Shown here one piece after another: positions 37,303-45,913 of a DNA stretch of 64,000 nt. Origin of the DNA: Schaalia radingae (GTDB taxonomy: Bacteria; Actinomycetota; Actinomycetes; Actinomycetales; Actinomycetaceae); contig NZ_LT629792.1 of the NCBI RefSeq assembly GCF_900106055.1, positions 1,550,001 to 1,614,000 of the forward strand. The letters are read 5' to 3'. Numbering within the stretch: position 1 is the stretch's first letter; each line of letters starts with the position of its first letter. The translations under genes were made by a program, and so were the position numbers. The notes beneath the pieces are model-generated. The model was not told the origin of the DNA. It worked only from the letters and a program-made list of their open reading frames with translations, and made no database searches.

Positions 37303-38727
37303 ATGAGTGAAAGCGATCAGTCGCGTACATTCGACCAATCGGCATCGGAGGGCGCATCGTCTCCGCCTTACGAGGCCAATCAGACCGCGCCCGAAGCCGG
37401 CCACGACGCTTCCTGGTCAGCACCAGGTTCTGGATCCGCGTCTTCCGCATCACAATTTGATTCCACCGCTACCGGCGGGGCATCTGGCCACGCCGGAGCC
37501 TATAGGCCAGGTTCCGACTCACGTGAAGGGCCTGATTCATCCTGGGGTGCTCCGCCACCGCGGTGGGGACAGCGCACGTCGTTCGCTCCGCCTGCCAATG
37601 GATCTGACCAATTCGCCACACCCGGCCAGCCAGCCTCACAGGCTTCCGCCCAGTGGTCGCATGCAAGCGACCACTCGGCGCCAGGGGGCGGTGATCAGAA
37701 CTTTGCTCCCGGTGCCGGCCCTGCCCCGCAGAATGCTCCTCGGGCGCAGCAATGGGGCCTGGGTGACCCTAAGCCAGGGGTCATTCCGCTGCGCCCTCTC
37801 CAGATCGGTGAACTGTTCGAGGGAACGTTCCGTGCGATGCGTTCGAACCCGTCTGTTGTTTTCGGTTTCACCCTTGTCGTCGTCCTGATCGTCGCAGTGA
37901 TCACCGCGATCATCTCGTCTTTGACGGTCGATTCGGTCTTCAACAAGCTTTTCCCGCTGATCGACCAAACTGACGAAGACCCAACCGTTCTCATTGACTT
38001 CATCCTGTCCGACCTGTCCAGCATCGCCACCAACCTCGGTATCAACGCGGTGACTACCACCGTTCTTCTGACAATCTCCACCGTGCTGGTCACCGGCGTG
38101 CTGTGCGCAACCGTTCAGGACGCTGTTTTGGGCAGGGCGTGCACACTGGCGGAAGCGTGGAACCAGATCAAGTCACGCGTAGGCGTGCTGTCCCTGTACG
38201 GTTTGCTCCTGTCGATCCCCAGCATCGCCATCGGTGCGCTGATGATCTTCGTGCTCACTCAGTTGGGAAGTGCTCAGGAAAGCGACATGCAGCGCATTGT
38301 CATCATGCTCCTTGTTGCCACCGTCGCGGCACTCATTGTCTCGCTGGTCTACCTGTTCCTGCTGATTCGACTCCTGTACGTCGAAATCGTCATCGTCATC
38401 GAACGCGCCGGCCTGATCGACTCCATCAAACGCTCATGGAAGCTGACCAAAGGCAGTTTCTGGCGCACATTCGGACGCTACGCGCTGATCTACATTCTGC
38501 TCACTGCGCTTGTATCTGTCGCCAGCGGCGTGGTCGGTGCCGTCACGGGCCTGCTCGCATTGACCGGCTCCCCCACCATTTTGTTCGTCTCGTCCGTCCT
38601 GGGCACAACGATCGCGCAAGCCATCACGCTGCCGGTCGTCGCCTGCTTTACGACACTGATGTATGTCGATGAACGCATGCGCAAGGAAAACCTCGGCCCC
38701 GCCCTGGCTCAAGCTGCCCGCGCCTGA
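37303..38727 (+). CDS. Polytopic membrane protein, GPDP-membrane-domain-like
   Basis: 474 residues. The first ~155 are low-complexity, rich in Ser, Gly, Pro, Gln and Ala, and probably disordered in the cytoplasm. Then PLRPLQIGELFEGTFRAMRSNP begins a region of about six membrane segments like the membrane domain found fused to glycerophosphodiesterases and in YciC-like proteins. No catalytic domain is attached. The ATG follows AAGGAG. It diverges from mtrA and precedes DUF4129, DUF4350, MoxR and DUF58 genes on the same strand, a cluster order common in actinobacteria. Confidence 0.75.
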   Translation: MSESDQSRTFDQSASEGASSPPYEANQTAPEAGHDASWSAPGSGSASSASQFDSTATGGASGHAGAYRPGSDSREGPDSSWGAPPPRWGQRTSFAPPANGSDQFATPGQPASQASAQWSHASDHSAPGGGDQNFAPGAGPAPQNAPRAQQWGLGDPKPGVIPLRPLQIGELFEGTFRAMRSNPSVVFGFTLVVVLIVAVITAIISSLTVDSVFNKLFPLIDQTDEDPTVLIDFILSDLSSIATNLGINAVTTTVLLTISTVLVTGVLCATVQDAVLGRACTLAEAWNQIKSRVGVLSLYGLLLSIPSIAIGALMIFVLTQLGSAQESDMQRIVIMLLVATVAALIVSLVYLFLLIRLLYVEIVIVIERAGLIDSIKRSWKLTKGSFWRTFGRYALIYILLTALVSVASGVVGAVTGLLALTGSPTILFVSSVLGTTIAQAITLPVVACFTTLMYVDERMRKENLGPALAQAARA

Positions 38728-38741
38728 CTGGCAGGCCACTG

Positions 38742-39473
38742 ATGCGAATCGTCAACCTGGACGTGCCCGTCACTCCGGATGCCCCAGAGGCTCAGGAGTG
38801 GCTCCAACGCGAGCTTTCCAAGACGCGCTATCAGTTTCCAGACCCCGTCGACAAGTCCGGTGAGACACTCCTGCAGCGCATCCTGCGATTTCTTCAGGAG
38901 CAGTCTTTCCCTACATTGCCCGGCTTCAAGATTCTCATGGTGGCGCTGGCTGTCTTTGCCGTGCTTCTCATTGTCGCGCTGATCCTCAACCCCATTCGCC
39001 TGCGCAACCGTGTGCGTTCTCATTCGGTCATGTCCGACCAGGACGTCTCCGCACGCCAGGCGCATGACAACGCATCTAGCTATCTGAAAGAGGCGGACTT
39101 CGCGCAGGCGTTCATTTGGGGAATGCGCTACCTGGTCCTGAGTCTTGACGAGCGTGACGTCGTGCGTGCCACGCCCGGCCTGACCGCTCACGAAGCGGCC
39201 ACGGCTGCCAGCGCGCAGTTTCCAGACTCGCGCGACTCCCTCGTCAATGCGGCCGCGCTGTTCGATGCTGTCCTGTACGGCAGGTCAACTCCGACACGTG
39301 ACGATGTCACCCGCCTGATGAAACTGACGAAAGCGCTACGCACGTCACGCACCTCCTCAGGCGAATCACTCGCAGGTGACCCACCGTCAGGCGACTCGTC
39401 TCCAGACGGCTCAGTATCTGAACACTCACCCTCAGACGCTGACCGTGCTCCCTCAGCCCAGGGGGCCAAGTGA
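38742..39473 (+). CDS. DUF4129 domain membrane protein
   Basis: 243 residues: an N-terminal external part (VPVTPDAPEAQEWLQRELSK), one membrane segment near 62-85 (FKILMVALAVFAVLLIVALIL), and a cytoplasmic DUF4129 domain (about 105-205) ending before a Ser/Pro/Asp-rich tail. DUF4129 proteins accompany MoxR ATPases and DUF58 proteins and are thought to take part in envelope protein assembly, but no activity is proven. The stop overlaps the next gene's GTG start. Confidence 0.82.
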   Translation: MRIVNLDVPVTPDAPEAQEWLQRELSKTRYQFPDPVDKSGETLLQRILRFLQEQSFPTLPGFKILMVALAVFAVLLIVALILNPIRLRNRVRSHSVMSDQDVSARQAHDNASSYLKEADFAQAFIWGMRYLVLSLDERDVVRATPGLTAHEAATAASAQFPDSRDSLVNAAALFDAVLYGRSTPTRDDVTRLMKLTKALRTSRTSSGESLAGDPPSGDSSPDGSVSEHSPSDADRAPSAQGAK

Positions 39474-40651
39474 ATCAGCAACGAGCCACGGTCGCCACGC
39501 TGTCCGCACGGCAACGACTGCGCGAAAGCAAACCCCTGCTGATCCTGATCGGCATCATTGTCGCGTGCATGGCGCTCCTGCTGATTATCCCGACCAATTC
39601 GCAGGATCGGCGCCCATTTTCCGCCGGAAATCTGCACGATGAAGGCTCGGCCGCCCTCATTGAAGTCCTGCGCGAACAAGGGGTGAATGTCTTCGTCACG
39701 TCTTCGCCGGAGGACGCTATCGCCCGCGCTCAGCAGCCTGATACCACGCTCGCAGTCGCAGGAGATGTGGTGCCACTGAATTTTCAGATGTACACCGACC
39801 GGATCGACTCAATCGTGTGGATCGCGAACGGTCAGATGACCGGCCCGGAATTCAACGGCGTCACGTTTGCCGGCACGTCCCAGCTTCTGCCTGGTGTCCT
39901 GAAACCAGACGTCCCTGCGACGGTTCGTTTGCTGGAGGATTCAACGTGCCGGTCCGAGGCGGCCAAACGGGCCGGAAAGATTTCGAAGTCCGAGGTCACA
40001 GTCAGCGTGCACGAACCGTGGACCGGGTGCTTCGAGCAGTCTTCCGGCCAATTTGTCTACGCTGAGAAGATCGAGGGTGACCAGTTCCGCGCCATTATTC
40101 CCGGCGGGGCGGTGGTGCAGAACAAGACGATCGCTCAGGCGGGTAATGCTGCGTTGGCGTTGAACACCCTGGGCCGCAACGCGAACCTGGTGTGGTTCGT
40201 GGGCTCACTGAACGCCGGCACGACGGTTGCCGCACCTGCCCCTCCGATGCCGCTGTGGCTCAAATACGGAATTTTACTGCTGGGCCTGACGATGGCAATG
40301 CTGGCGTGGGTCAAAGGCGTGCGTCTTGGTCGCCTCGTTCCTGAAAACCTGCCCACGCCTGTCCCCGCCATTGAAACCGTCCAGGGACGAGGACGACTCC
40401 TGCGTTCCAACCGTGCGCACGCCCACGCAGCCACGTCGTTGCGCGTCCACACGGCACGAAGGATTGCCCGCCGCCTAGGGGTCACTGACCATTCCTCACG
40501 CGCCGCGCTGACCGAGGCAATTCGAGCCTCAGGTGTGGATGTGATGCGTGCTGACGACACATTGTGGGGGCCGGCCCCCACCAACGATCAGGATCTTGCC
40601 CGCCTTGCACAGGAACTCAAACAATTGGAGGCTGATATTCGCCATGAGTGA
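39470..40651 (+). CDS. DUF4350 domain membrane protein
   Basis: 393 residues with two membrane segments (about 23-42 and 262-283) bracketing an external DUF4350 domain. The domain begins SAGNLHDEGSAALIEVLREQGVNVFV and resembles a glutamine-amidotransferase-like fold without a catalytic Cys. The cytoplasmic tail is basic, then helical. The GTG start overlaps the DUF4129 stop, and the stop overlaps the MoxR start by eight bases. The function is probably tied to the MoxR/DUF58 module. Confidence 0.82.
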   Translation: MNQQRATVATLSARQRLRESKPLLILIGIIVACMALLLIIPTNSQDRRPFSAGNLHDEGSAALIEVLREQGVNVFVTSSPEDAIARAQQPDTTLAVAGDVVPLNFQMYTDRIDSIVWIANGQMTGPEFNGVTFAGTSQLLPGVLKPDVPATVRLLEDSTCRSEAAKRAGKISKSEVTVSVHEPWTGCFEQSSGQFVYAEKIEGDQFRAIIPGGAVVQNKTIAQAGNAALALNTLGRNANLVWFVGSLNAGTTVAAPAPPMPLWLKYGILLLGLTMAMLAWVKGVRLGRLVPENLPTPVPAIETVQGRGRLLRSNRAHAHAATSLRVHTARRIARRLGVTDHSSRAALTEAIRASGVDVMRADDTLWGPAPTNDQDLARLAQELKQLEADIRHE

Positions 40652-41669
40652 CCAGATGACCAATGACCAGATGAGCACCCCACCTCACCAGTCTTCTCAC
40701 GAGTTCTCTCAAGAAGAGTTCGAGTCAGCCCAGCAATCCTTGCTGCGGATCCGCTCCGAGATCAGCAAAGCGGTTGTCGGCCAGGATCAGGCCGTCACCG
40801 GCTTGATTATTGCGCTCGTGGCAGGCGGACATGCACTGATTGAGGGTGTGCCCGGCGTTGCGAAGACACTGCTGGTGCGGTCCCTTGCTGCGGCTGTGGA
40901 TCTTGAGATGACACGAGTCCAGTTCACGCCCGACCTGATGCCGGCTGACATCACCGGGTCGATGGTGTGGAACGCGGGCGATTCGTCCTTCGAGTTTCGC
41001 GAAGGCCCGGTCTTTACGAATATCCTGCTGGCCGATGAGATCAACCGCACCCCACCAAAGACCCAGTCCGCTTTGCTTGAAGCAATGGAAGAACACCAGG
41101 TCAGTGTTGATGTCACGACTCATCGTCTGCGTGAGCCGTTCATGGTGGTCGCCACGCAGAACCCCGTTGAGCAGGAGGGAACCTATCCCCTGCCTGAAGC
41201 GCAGCTGGACCGTTTCCTGGTCAAGCTCGACATGCCGCTTCCGCAGGCAGATGTGGAACGGGAAGTGCTGGCGCGTCACCAGCGCGGATTCGATCCTCTG
41301 CAGCTCAGACAGGCGGGAGTGGAACCTGTCGCCACGGCTGATGATCTGGCTCTGGCCCGAAAGGCTGCTGCGCACATCAACGTGGACGACGCAGTAATCG
41401 CCTACATCGTCGATCTTGTCCAGGCAACCCGTCGTTCCCCGGCAACATCGCTCGGTGTCTCGCCACGAGGCGGTACCGCCCTGTTGGCCACGTCGCGGGT
41501 GTGGGCGTTCCTGATGGGTCGATCATTTGTCACTCCTGATGACGTCAAGGCGATGGCGCCGGCAACTCTTGCGCATCGTCTCTCACTGAATGCTGAAGCA
41601 GAACTGGAAGGTACGACAAAAACGGCAGTGATCAACAACGTCCTGGCGACGGTGGCGGTTCCACGGTGA
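40644..41669 (+). CDS. MoxR family AAA+ ATPase
   Basis: Chaperone-like ATPase, 341 residues. Walker A is GVPGVAKT, Walker B is LLADEINRTPPKTQSALLEAMEE, sensor 1 is VVATQNPVEQEGTYPLPEAQLDRF. The N-terminal ~40 residues are polar and variable. In this conserved cluster MoxR is thought to act with the DUF58 protein on membrane or secreted targets. The ATG at 40644 is eight bases inside the previous gene; GGAGG lies 13 bases upstream. The stop overlaps the DUF58 start (GTGA). Confidence 0.92.
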   Translation: MSDQMTNDQMSTPPHQSSHEFSQEEFESAQQSLLRIRSEISKAVVGQDQAVTGLIIALVAGGHALIEGVPGVAKTLLVRSLAAAVDLEMTRVQFTPDLMPADITGSMVWNAGDSSFEFREGPVFTNILLADEINRTPPKTQSALLEAMEEHQVSVDVTTHRLREPFMVVATQNPVEQEGTYPLPEAQLDRFLVKLDMPLPQADVEREVLARHQRGFDPLQLRQAGVEPVATADDLALARKAAAHINVDDAVIAYIVDLVQATRRSPATSLGVSPRGGTALLATSRVWAFLMGRSFVTPDDVKAMAPATLAHRLSLNAEAELEGTTKTAVINNVLATVAVPR

Positions 41670-43045
41670 TTATCCCTTCGTGGAGAGCTGTCGCCCTCAC
41701 GGCGCTTGGCATCATCCCCATCATCTTTTTCCCCACGATGACATTGACGGTCGCATGGTTCCTCCTCGTGGTGGCGATGGTGCTGGTTGACAGTGCGCTC
41801 GCGCTTTCGCCGCGAAGGCTGGAAGTCACGAGGGAGACGCCTTCACCTATTCGTGCCGGCACTGATTCAGTCTGCACCCTCACTCTGGCAAATCCCTCCG
41901 GCAGGGTCGTGCACATGGATGTGCGCGATGCATGGCCGCCGTCGGTGCGCCAGGACCCTCGTCGTCACCATGTGCGTCTCGAGGCGCACGGTAAGGCGCG
42001 ATTGCGGACAGCGATTTTTCCTGCCAGGCGTGGCACGGTTTTTTCTGATTTTGTCACCGTGCGCGCGTGGGGTCCACTTCGGCTGGGGTCCCGTCAGGTG
42101 TCGTTGCGAGCTGACCTGACGCTGACAGTGATCCCGGAGTTCCGCTCGCGCCGCCTACTCCCGTCCCGACTGCAGCGCCTCCACGATCTGGATGGGTCGA
42201 CGGCCACGGTTCTGCGCGGACCGGGCACCGAGTTTGATTCTCTGCGCGAGTATGTCATCGGTGATGACCCTCGTGACATTGACTGGCGTGCCACTGCCCG
42301 CTCACGCGACCTCATGGTGCGCACGTGGCGCCCTGAAAGAGATCGCCACGTAGTGATCGTTGTGGATACCGGGCGCGCAGGATCCCTGCTTTTGGGCCCC
42401 ACAGATGTGGAGATGATTCGCAGCAGCGACCTTTCAGTAGTTGAAGAACATACGCATGACGCTGACGTGGTGGATGTCGGGTCGGCGCCTCGCCTGGATT
42501 CAGGTATTGAAGCGACGCTGCTTCTGGCGGCTTTAGCTGATCGAGGTGGGGACAAGGTGCACGTGATGGCGGTTGACCGTCAGGTGCGTGCCCGTGTCAG
42601 CGGTCTGACGGGGCCGCGCCTTCTCAACCAGTTGGCGATCGATTTTGCCGGCGTGCAGCCCACCGTTGAACCTACTGACTGGAATAAGGTGATTGTGGAA
42701 GTAGGGCGCATGGTGCATCACCATTCGCTGCTGGTCCTGGTTACCGAAGTTCCGCCGTTGGGGTCAGATCCTGACTTTGTGGATTCTGTGGCAGCCCTGT
42801 CGCGCAATCATCGTGTGGTCGTAGCATCGGCGCGTGACCCGCATCTGGATCACATGCTGTCAGAATCTGACACGATTGATCAGGTGTATGGCGCGGCAGC
42901 TGCTTCCGCTGCCCGCCGTGAGATCCGTCAGGCCTGTGAGCAACTCAATCGCATCGGTGTGATGACGCTCGACGTGTCGGCGGGTCTGCTCAGCGCCAAA
43001 CTGGCTGACTTGTATGTGCAGCTGAAAGGCCAGGGACTGGCCTAG
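41666..43045 (+). CDS. DUF58 domain protein (MoxR partner)
   Basis: 459 residues with two N-terminal membrane segments (about 8-45) and the conserved DUF58 core, including FDSLREYVIGDDPRDIDWRA and RDLMVRTWRPERDRHVVIVVD. The region after that resembles a von Willebrand A-type fold. The GTG start overlaps the MoxR stop. It ends seven bases before the convergent SpoIIM-like gene. The equivalent pairing in mycobacteria is MoxR with the Rv3693-type protein, followed by the SpoIIM-like and RDD genes as seen here. Confidence 0.9.
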   Translation: MIIPSWRAVALTALGIIPIIFFPTMTLTVAWFLLVVAMVLVDSALALSPRRLEVTRETPSPIRAGTDSVCTLTLANPSGRVVHMDVRDAWPPSVRQDPRRHHVRLEAHGKARLRTAIFPARRGTVFSDFVTVRAWGPLRLGSRQVSLRADLTLTVIPEFRSRRLLPSRLQRLHDLDGSTATVLRGPGTEFDSLREYVIGDDPRDIDWRATARSRDLMVRTWRPERDRHVVIVVDTGRAGSLLLGPTDVEMIRSSDLSVVEEHTHDADVVDVGSAPRLDSGIEATLLLAALADRGGDKVHVMAVDRQVRARVSGLTGPRLLNQLAIDFAGVQPTVEPTDWNKVIVEVGRMVHHHSLLVLVTEVPPLGSDPDFVDSVAALSRNHRVVVASARDPHLDHMLSESDTIDQVYGAAAASAARREIRQACEQLNRIGVMTLDVSAGLLSAKLADLYVQLKGQGLA

Positions 43046-43051
43046 CACAGG

Positions 43052-44044
43052 TCAGGCAGCAACGGGTTGCGCGTACCCGGCATCCGATTCCAGATCGCCA
43101 ATGATCCCGAGCTTGTGGGCACGCCCTCCGAGGATGAACGTGTACAGCCACAGTGCGGTGATGACCAGTACCCCACTGCCGATGCGAATCCAGTTCGGCA
43201 ATGATGATGGCGTCACGAATCCTTCGATGAAACCGGAGATTGCCAGGAGGATCACCAGGCCGCCGCAAATCACCACCATTGACCTGCCAGCTCGCGCAAG
43301 GGCTCGTCCGCGGGTGGTACCACCTGGGCTGATCAGAGCCCAGAACAGGCGCAGCCCTGCCGCACCGGCAATGAAGATCGCCGTCAGCTCGGGCAGACCG
43401 TGCGGAAGGATGTAATGCAGGAAGAAAGCTGGCCCCGCATAGTGCACAACCAGCGCACCTGTTACCCCCATGGAGACAGCATTGTTGTAAATGATCACGA
43501 ACGGCATGATTCCGGTGATACCCGCGCCGATCATCTGGATGGCGATAAATGCGTTGTTAAACCATACGGATGCGCCAAACTGGGCGTTCGTGTCCTGTGA
43601 GTAGTACTCCACGAAGTCGTGGAAGACGAATGATCGTGCTGCTTCTGGCTCCATCAGCGTTTCAATGGCAGCGGGGTTGCGTCCGAGCCACACAATTTCA
43701 GTAATGGTAATCGTCAGGAACAACGCCATGATGCCGATTGTCCACCACCGCACTTCGTACAGTGCGGCAGGCAGCGTCACTTTGAACCATCGAGCCATGC
43801 CAACCAGGGATGCGCCTGACGTTCCGGTCAGGCGTGAACGCGCTCGCGCCAGGTCGTTGGACAGTTGGTGGATGAGGTCCGGATCAGGCATGGTGGCGCG
43901 TATCATCGCCAGGTCCGAAGATGCACGCCTGTACAGCAGGCTGAGTTCGTCAATCTGATCGCCGTCCAGGCGGCGCATCCGTGCAAGCGTATGGAGTCGA
44001 TCCCATGAAGGCGACCGCGAAGCTTTCAGCGCATCTATGTCCAC
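43052..44044 (-). CDS. SpoIIM-like (stage II sporulation protein M family) membrane protein
   Basis: Polytopic membrane protein of 330 residues, with about five membrane segments after a ~100-residue helical cytoplasmic region (VDIDALKASRSPSWDRLHTLARM). The GTG at 44044 is preferred: homologues begin (M/V)D(V/I)DA, and CATGCT lies seven bases upstream in a leaderless-type arrangement; ATG codons at 44056 and 44065 are alternatives that overlap the divergent gene's promoter. HFILPHGLPEL-type segments are family features. It faces away from the RDD gene, only 19 bases apart. Confidence 0.85.
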   Translation of the reverse strand: MDIDALKASRSPSWDRLHTLARMRRLDGDQIDELSLLYRRASSDLAMIRATMPDPDLIHQLSNDLARARSRLTGTSGASLVGMARWFKVTLPAALYEVRWWTIGIMALFLTITITEIVWLGRNPAAIETLMEPEAARSFVFHDFVEYYSQDTNAQFGASVWFNNAFIAIQMIGAGITGIMPFVIIYNNAVSMGVTGALVVHYAGPAFFLHYILPHGLPELTAIFIAGAAGLRLFWALISPGGTTRGRALARAGRSMVVICGGLVILLAISGFIEGFVTPSSLPNWIRIGSGVLVITALWLYTFILGGRAHKLGIIGDLESDAGYAQPVAA

Positions 44045-44050
44045 TCGAGC

Positions 44051-44057
44051 TAGCATG
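44051..44057. promoter_or_regulatory. Overlapping divergent -10 elements for SpoIIM-like and RDD genes
   Basis: Plus strand TAGCAT (44051-44056) lies seven bases before the ATG at 44064. Minus strand CATGCT (44057-44052) lies seven bases before the GTG at 44044. Neither gene has a ribosome site. The near-palindrome GCTAGC spans 44049-44054. The two promoters cannot both be occupied at once if this reading is right. Confidence 0.45.
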
Positions 44058-44063
44058 TCATAC

Positions 44064-44903
44064 ATGAGCCCAAACGTCTCGCCCGTACGCAAGATTTCCG
44101 ATAACCGGTTGAAAACCGGCGAGGGTGTCTCCCTGGACGTCTACCCCGCCTCCCCCGTGGTGCGTGGGTTGGCTCTCCTTATCGATATGTATGTGTATAT
44201 CGCCACCTTCGGCAGCGTGTTCTTGCTGATGACGTTTCTGGGCACCTTTGACTCATGGTCACTGGAACGCATCGGTATCATCGGCACGATGGTGATGATC
44301 TTCCTGATCGCCCCGATGACTGTGGAGTTTTTGACGCATGGTCGCTCACTGGGCAAATGGGCGTTCCACCTGCAGGTTGTTCGAGATGACGGTGGTCCTG
44401 TCACGATGCGTCAGATCGCGATGCGAGCGGTGTCCGCGCTCCTGGAAATTTTCATGACGATGGGGTCGGTTGCCGCGGTGACATCGCTGGTCAACAAGCA
44501 GTCAAAGCGTCTGGGTGATATCGCTGCAGGAACGATCGTGGTCCGACTGCCTGAGCCGGCACATTTTGTTCCCCTGGTGATGCCACCGGAGTTGAAGCGA
44601 TGGGCTGACACTGCGTTGTTCACTGATCCTGGAAGTGACGTGAGGGCGTACGGCCTGTATCTGATGCGCACGATCGCAACCATGTCGCCAGCTCAGCGCG
44701 CTCAGCTCACATCGGAGTACGCCCACTCGTTGCTGGATTATGTCTCACCTGCCCCGCCCACGGCTGATGCGGAGCGTTTCATCGCGGCATTCCTGGTGAC
44801 ATTGCGTAATCGCGAGTATGTGCGCGACGTGCGTCGCCATCACCGTGATGACGTTCAAAGGTCACGCGCAGGCGCCGTGCCTTTTGAGATCGGTGCTGCC
44901 TGA
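44064..44903 (+). CDS. RDD family membrane protein
   Basis: 279 residues. The RDD domain (about 27-165) includes PASPVVRGLALLIDMYVYI and a second segment with TVEFLTHGRSLGKWAFHLQVVRDDG, plus the third segment and RLGDIAAGTIVV. The C-terminal ~100 residues are soluble. Function unknown; pairs with the SpoIIM-like gene in many actinobacteria. The ATG at 44064 is used; an ATG nine bases upstream is in frame. It ends two bases from the convergent DUF3499 gene. Confidence 0.86.
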   Translation: MSPNVSPVRKISDNRLKTGEGVSLDVYPASPVVRGLALLIDMYVYIATFGSVFLLMTFLGTFDSWSLERIGIIGTMVMIFLIAPMTVEFLTHGRSLGKWAFHLQVVRDDGGPVTMRQIAMRAVSALLEIFMTMGSVAAVTSLVNKQSKRLGDIAAGTIVVRLPEPAHFVPLVMPPELKRWADTALFTDPGSDVRAYGLYLMRTIATMSPAQRAQLTSEYAHSLLDYVSPAPPTADAERFIAAFLVTLRNREYVRDVRRHHRDDVQRSRAGAVPFEIGAA

Positions 44904-44904
44904 A

Positions 44905-45381
44905 CTATTCCTTGTCCTCAGGAGTCATTCCCTGTGTCGTAATCACATGGAACCGTGATTTTCTGGCCTCGTGATCACCAGCGAAGGGGCCGCGTTCAGC
45001 CTGCCAGGGGCGGTTGGGTGTGTCTTTCCCGTCAATTGACGAGGGGGCAGCCGGGTCGCCTTGTTGGGCGTGGTGCGCGACGCATTGAGCCACTGGTGAG
45101 GCTGAATCGGTGTGGGCGGCATCGCGGACTGCGTCAACGAGCGCCATCAGGTCATCGGCCGATGGTGGTGCCGGGTCAAACGAGCTCTGCAAACGCACGA
45201 TTTGCCATCCTTGAGGGGCAGTCAGATTATTCGCGTGGCGTTCACACAAGTCGTATGCGTGCGGCTCGCTCGCTGTTGACAGTGGACCGAGGACGGCCGT
45301 CGAATCGGCATAGTCATACGTCAATGTTGCAACAGGAGCCCCTGCGCATCCGGGTTTGGAACAGTGTCGAGCCAGCATCAC
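44905..45381 (-). CDS. DUF3499 family protein
   Basis: 158-residue actinobacterial protein of unknown function. It has a small zinc-ribbon-like arrangement: ARHCSKPGCAGAPVATLTYDYAD, then YDLCERHANNL, giving paired Cys and a Cys-x-x-His. The GTG at 45381 (followed directly by ATG) is chosen since TACAGT lies seven bases upstream; longer frames run antisense into the divergent gene. The order DUF3499, metallopeptidase-family protein and whiB2 nearby matches the Rv3258c-Rv3259-whiB2 region of mycobacteria. Confidence 0.83.
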   Translation of the reverse strand: MMLARHCSKPGCAGAPVATLTYDYADSTAVLGPLSTASEPHAYDLCERHANNLTAPQGWQIVRLQSSFDPAPPSADDLMALVDAVRDAAHTDSASPVAQCVAHHAQQGDPAAPSSIDGKDTPNRPWQAERGPFAGDHEARKSRFHVITTQGMTPEDKE

Positions 45382-45388
45382 GCCTTCT

Positions 45389-45468
45389 ACTGTAGGGTGG
45401 CCTGACGCCGGTTGCGTGGAGGCACACCCAAGGTTGACTGCCATTTTCGCCATGTCATCGCTTACAGT
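45389..45468. promoter_or_regulatory. Divergent leaderless-type promoters for DUF3499 and the metallopeptidase-family gene
   Basis: Minus strand TACAGT (45394-45389) is seven bases before the GTG at 45381. Plus strand TACAGT (45463-45468) is six bases before the GTG at 45475. Both starts lack a ribosome-binding site. Confidence 0.5.
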
Positions 45469-45474
45469 GGCCAT

Positions 45475-45894
45475 GTGCCTACACGGAGTCAAGGTCGTCG
45501 TGATCGCCACGGACGAGGGACGCGCGGACCACAGTTTGTTCCGGGCATCCCTGCGCGAATGACGCGGCGCGCACAGTTTGTGCGCTGCGTTCAAGATGCT
45601 GTCAGTGAGCTGACTGAACGGTGGCCAGCTGTGGCGACCATTGAATTCGGTGTGGAGGATGTTCCACCGTCCGATCCTGCTGCGTGGGAGGACCATTCGG
45701 TGGTCATTGCCCGCATTTTTCCCGCTGATCGCCGGCGCGGGCTGCGTGACCGTATCGTCGTGTATCGCCGGGCGATGGAGCTGCACAGCGCGCGCTCAGA
45801 CATGGACACGGTGATGCGTCAGATTCTGGCTGACCGTATTTCGCATATTCTGGCGATTCCGCCCGACGAGCTCGAAGAGTATTTCGACATGTAG
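45475..45894 (+). CDS. Metallopeptidase-family (zincin-like) protein without HExxH
   Basis: 139 residues. It matches the actinobacterial branch of the minimal zincin family: a basic N-terminus (PTRSQGRRDRHGRG), then FVRCVQDAVSELTERWPAVATIEFGVEDVP, then RIVVYRRAMELHS. Where other members have HExxH this one reads ILADRISHILAI, so only one of the expected His residues remains. To my knowledge this loss is general in the actinobacterial branch (the Rv3259 type), so the family name should not be read as a function. It appears leaderless. It lies between DUF3499 and DUF5719 genes. Confidence 0.78.
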   Translation: MPTRSQGRRDRHGRGTRGPQFVPGIPARMTRRAQFVRCVQDAVSELTERWPAVATIEFGVEDVPPSDPAAWEDHSVVIARIFPADRRRGLRDRIVVYRRAMELHSARSDMDTVMRQILADRISHILAIPPDELEEYFDM

Positions 45895-45913
45895 TCGCTT
45901 CAGTCCGGTCCGC

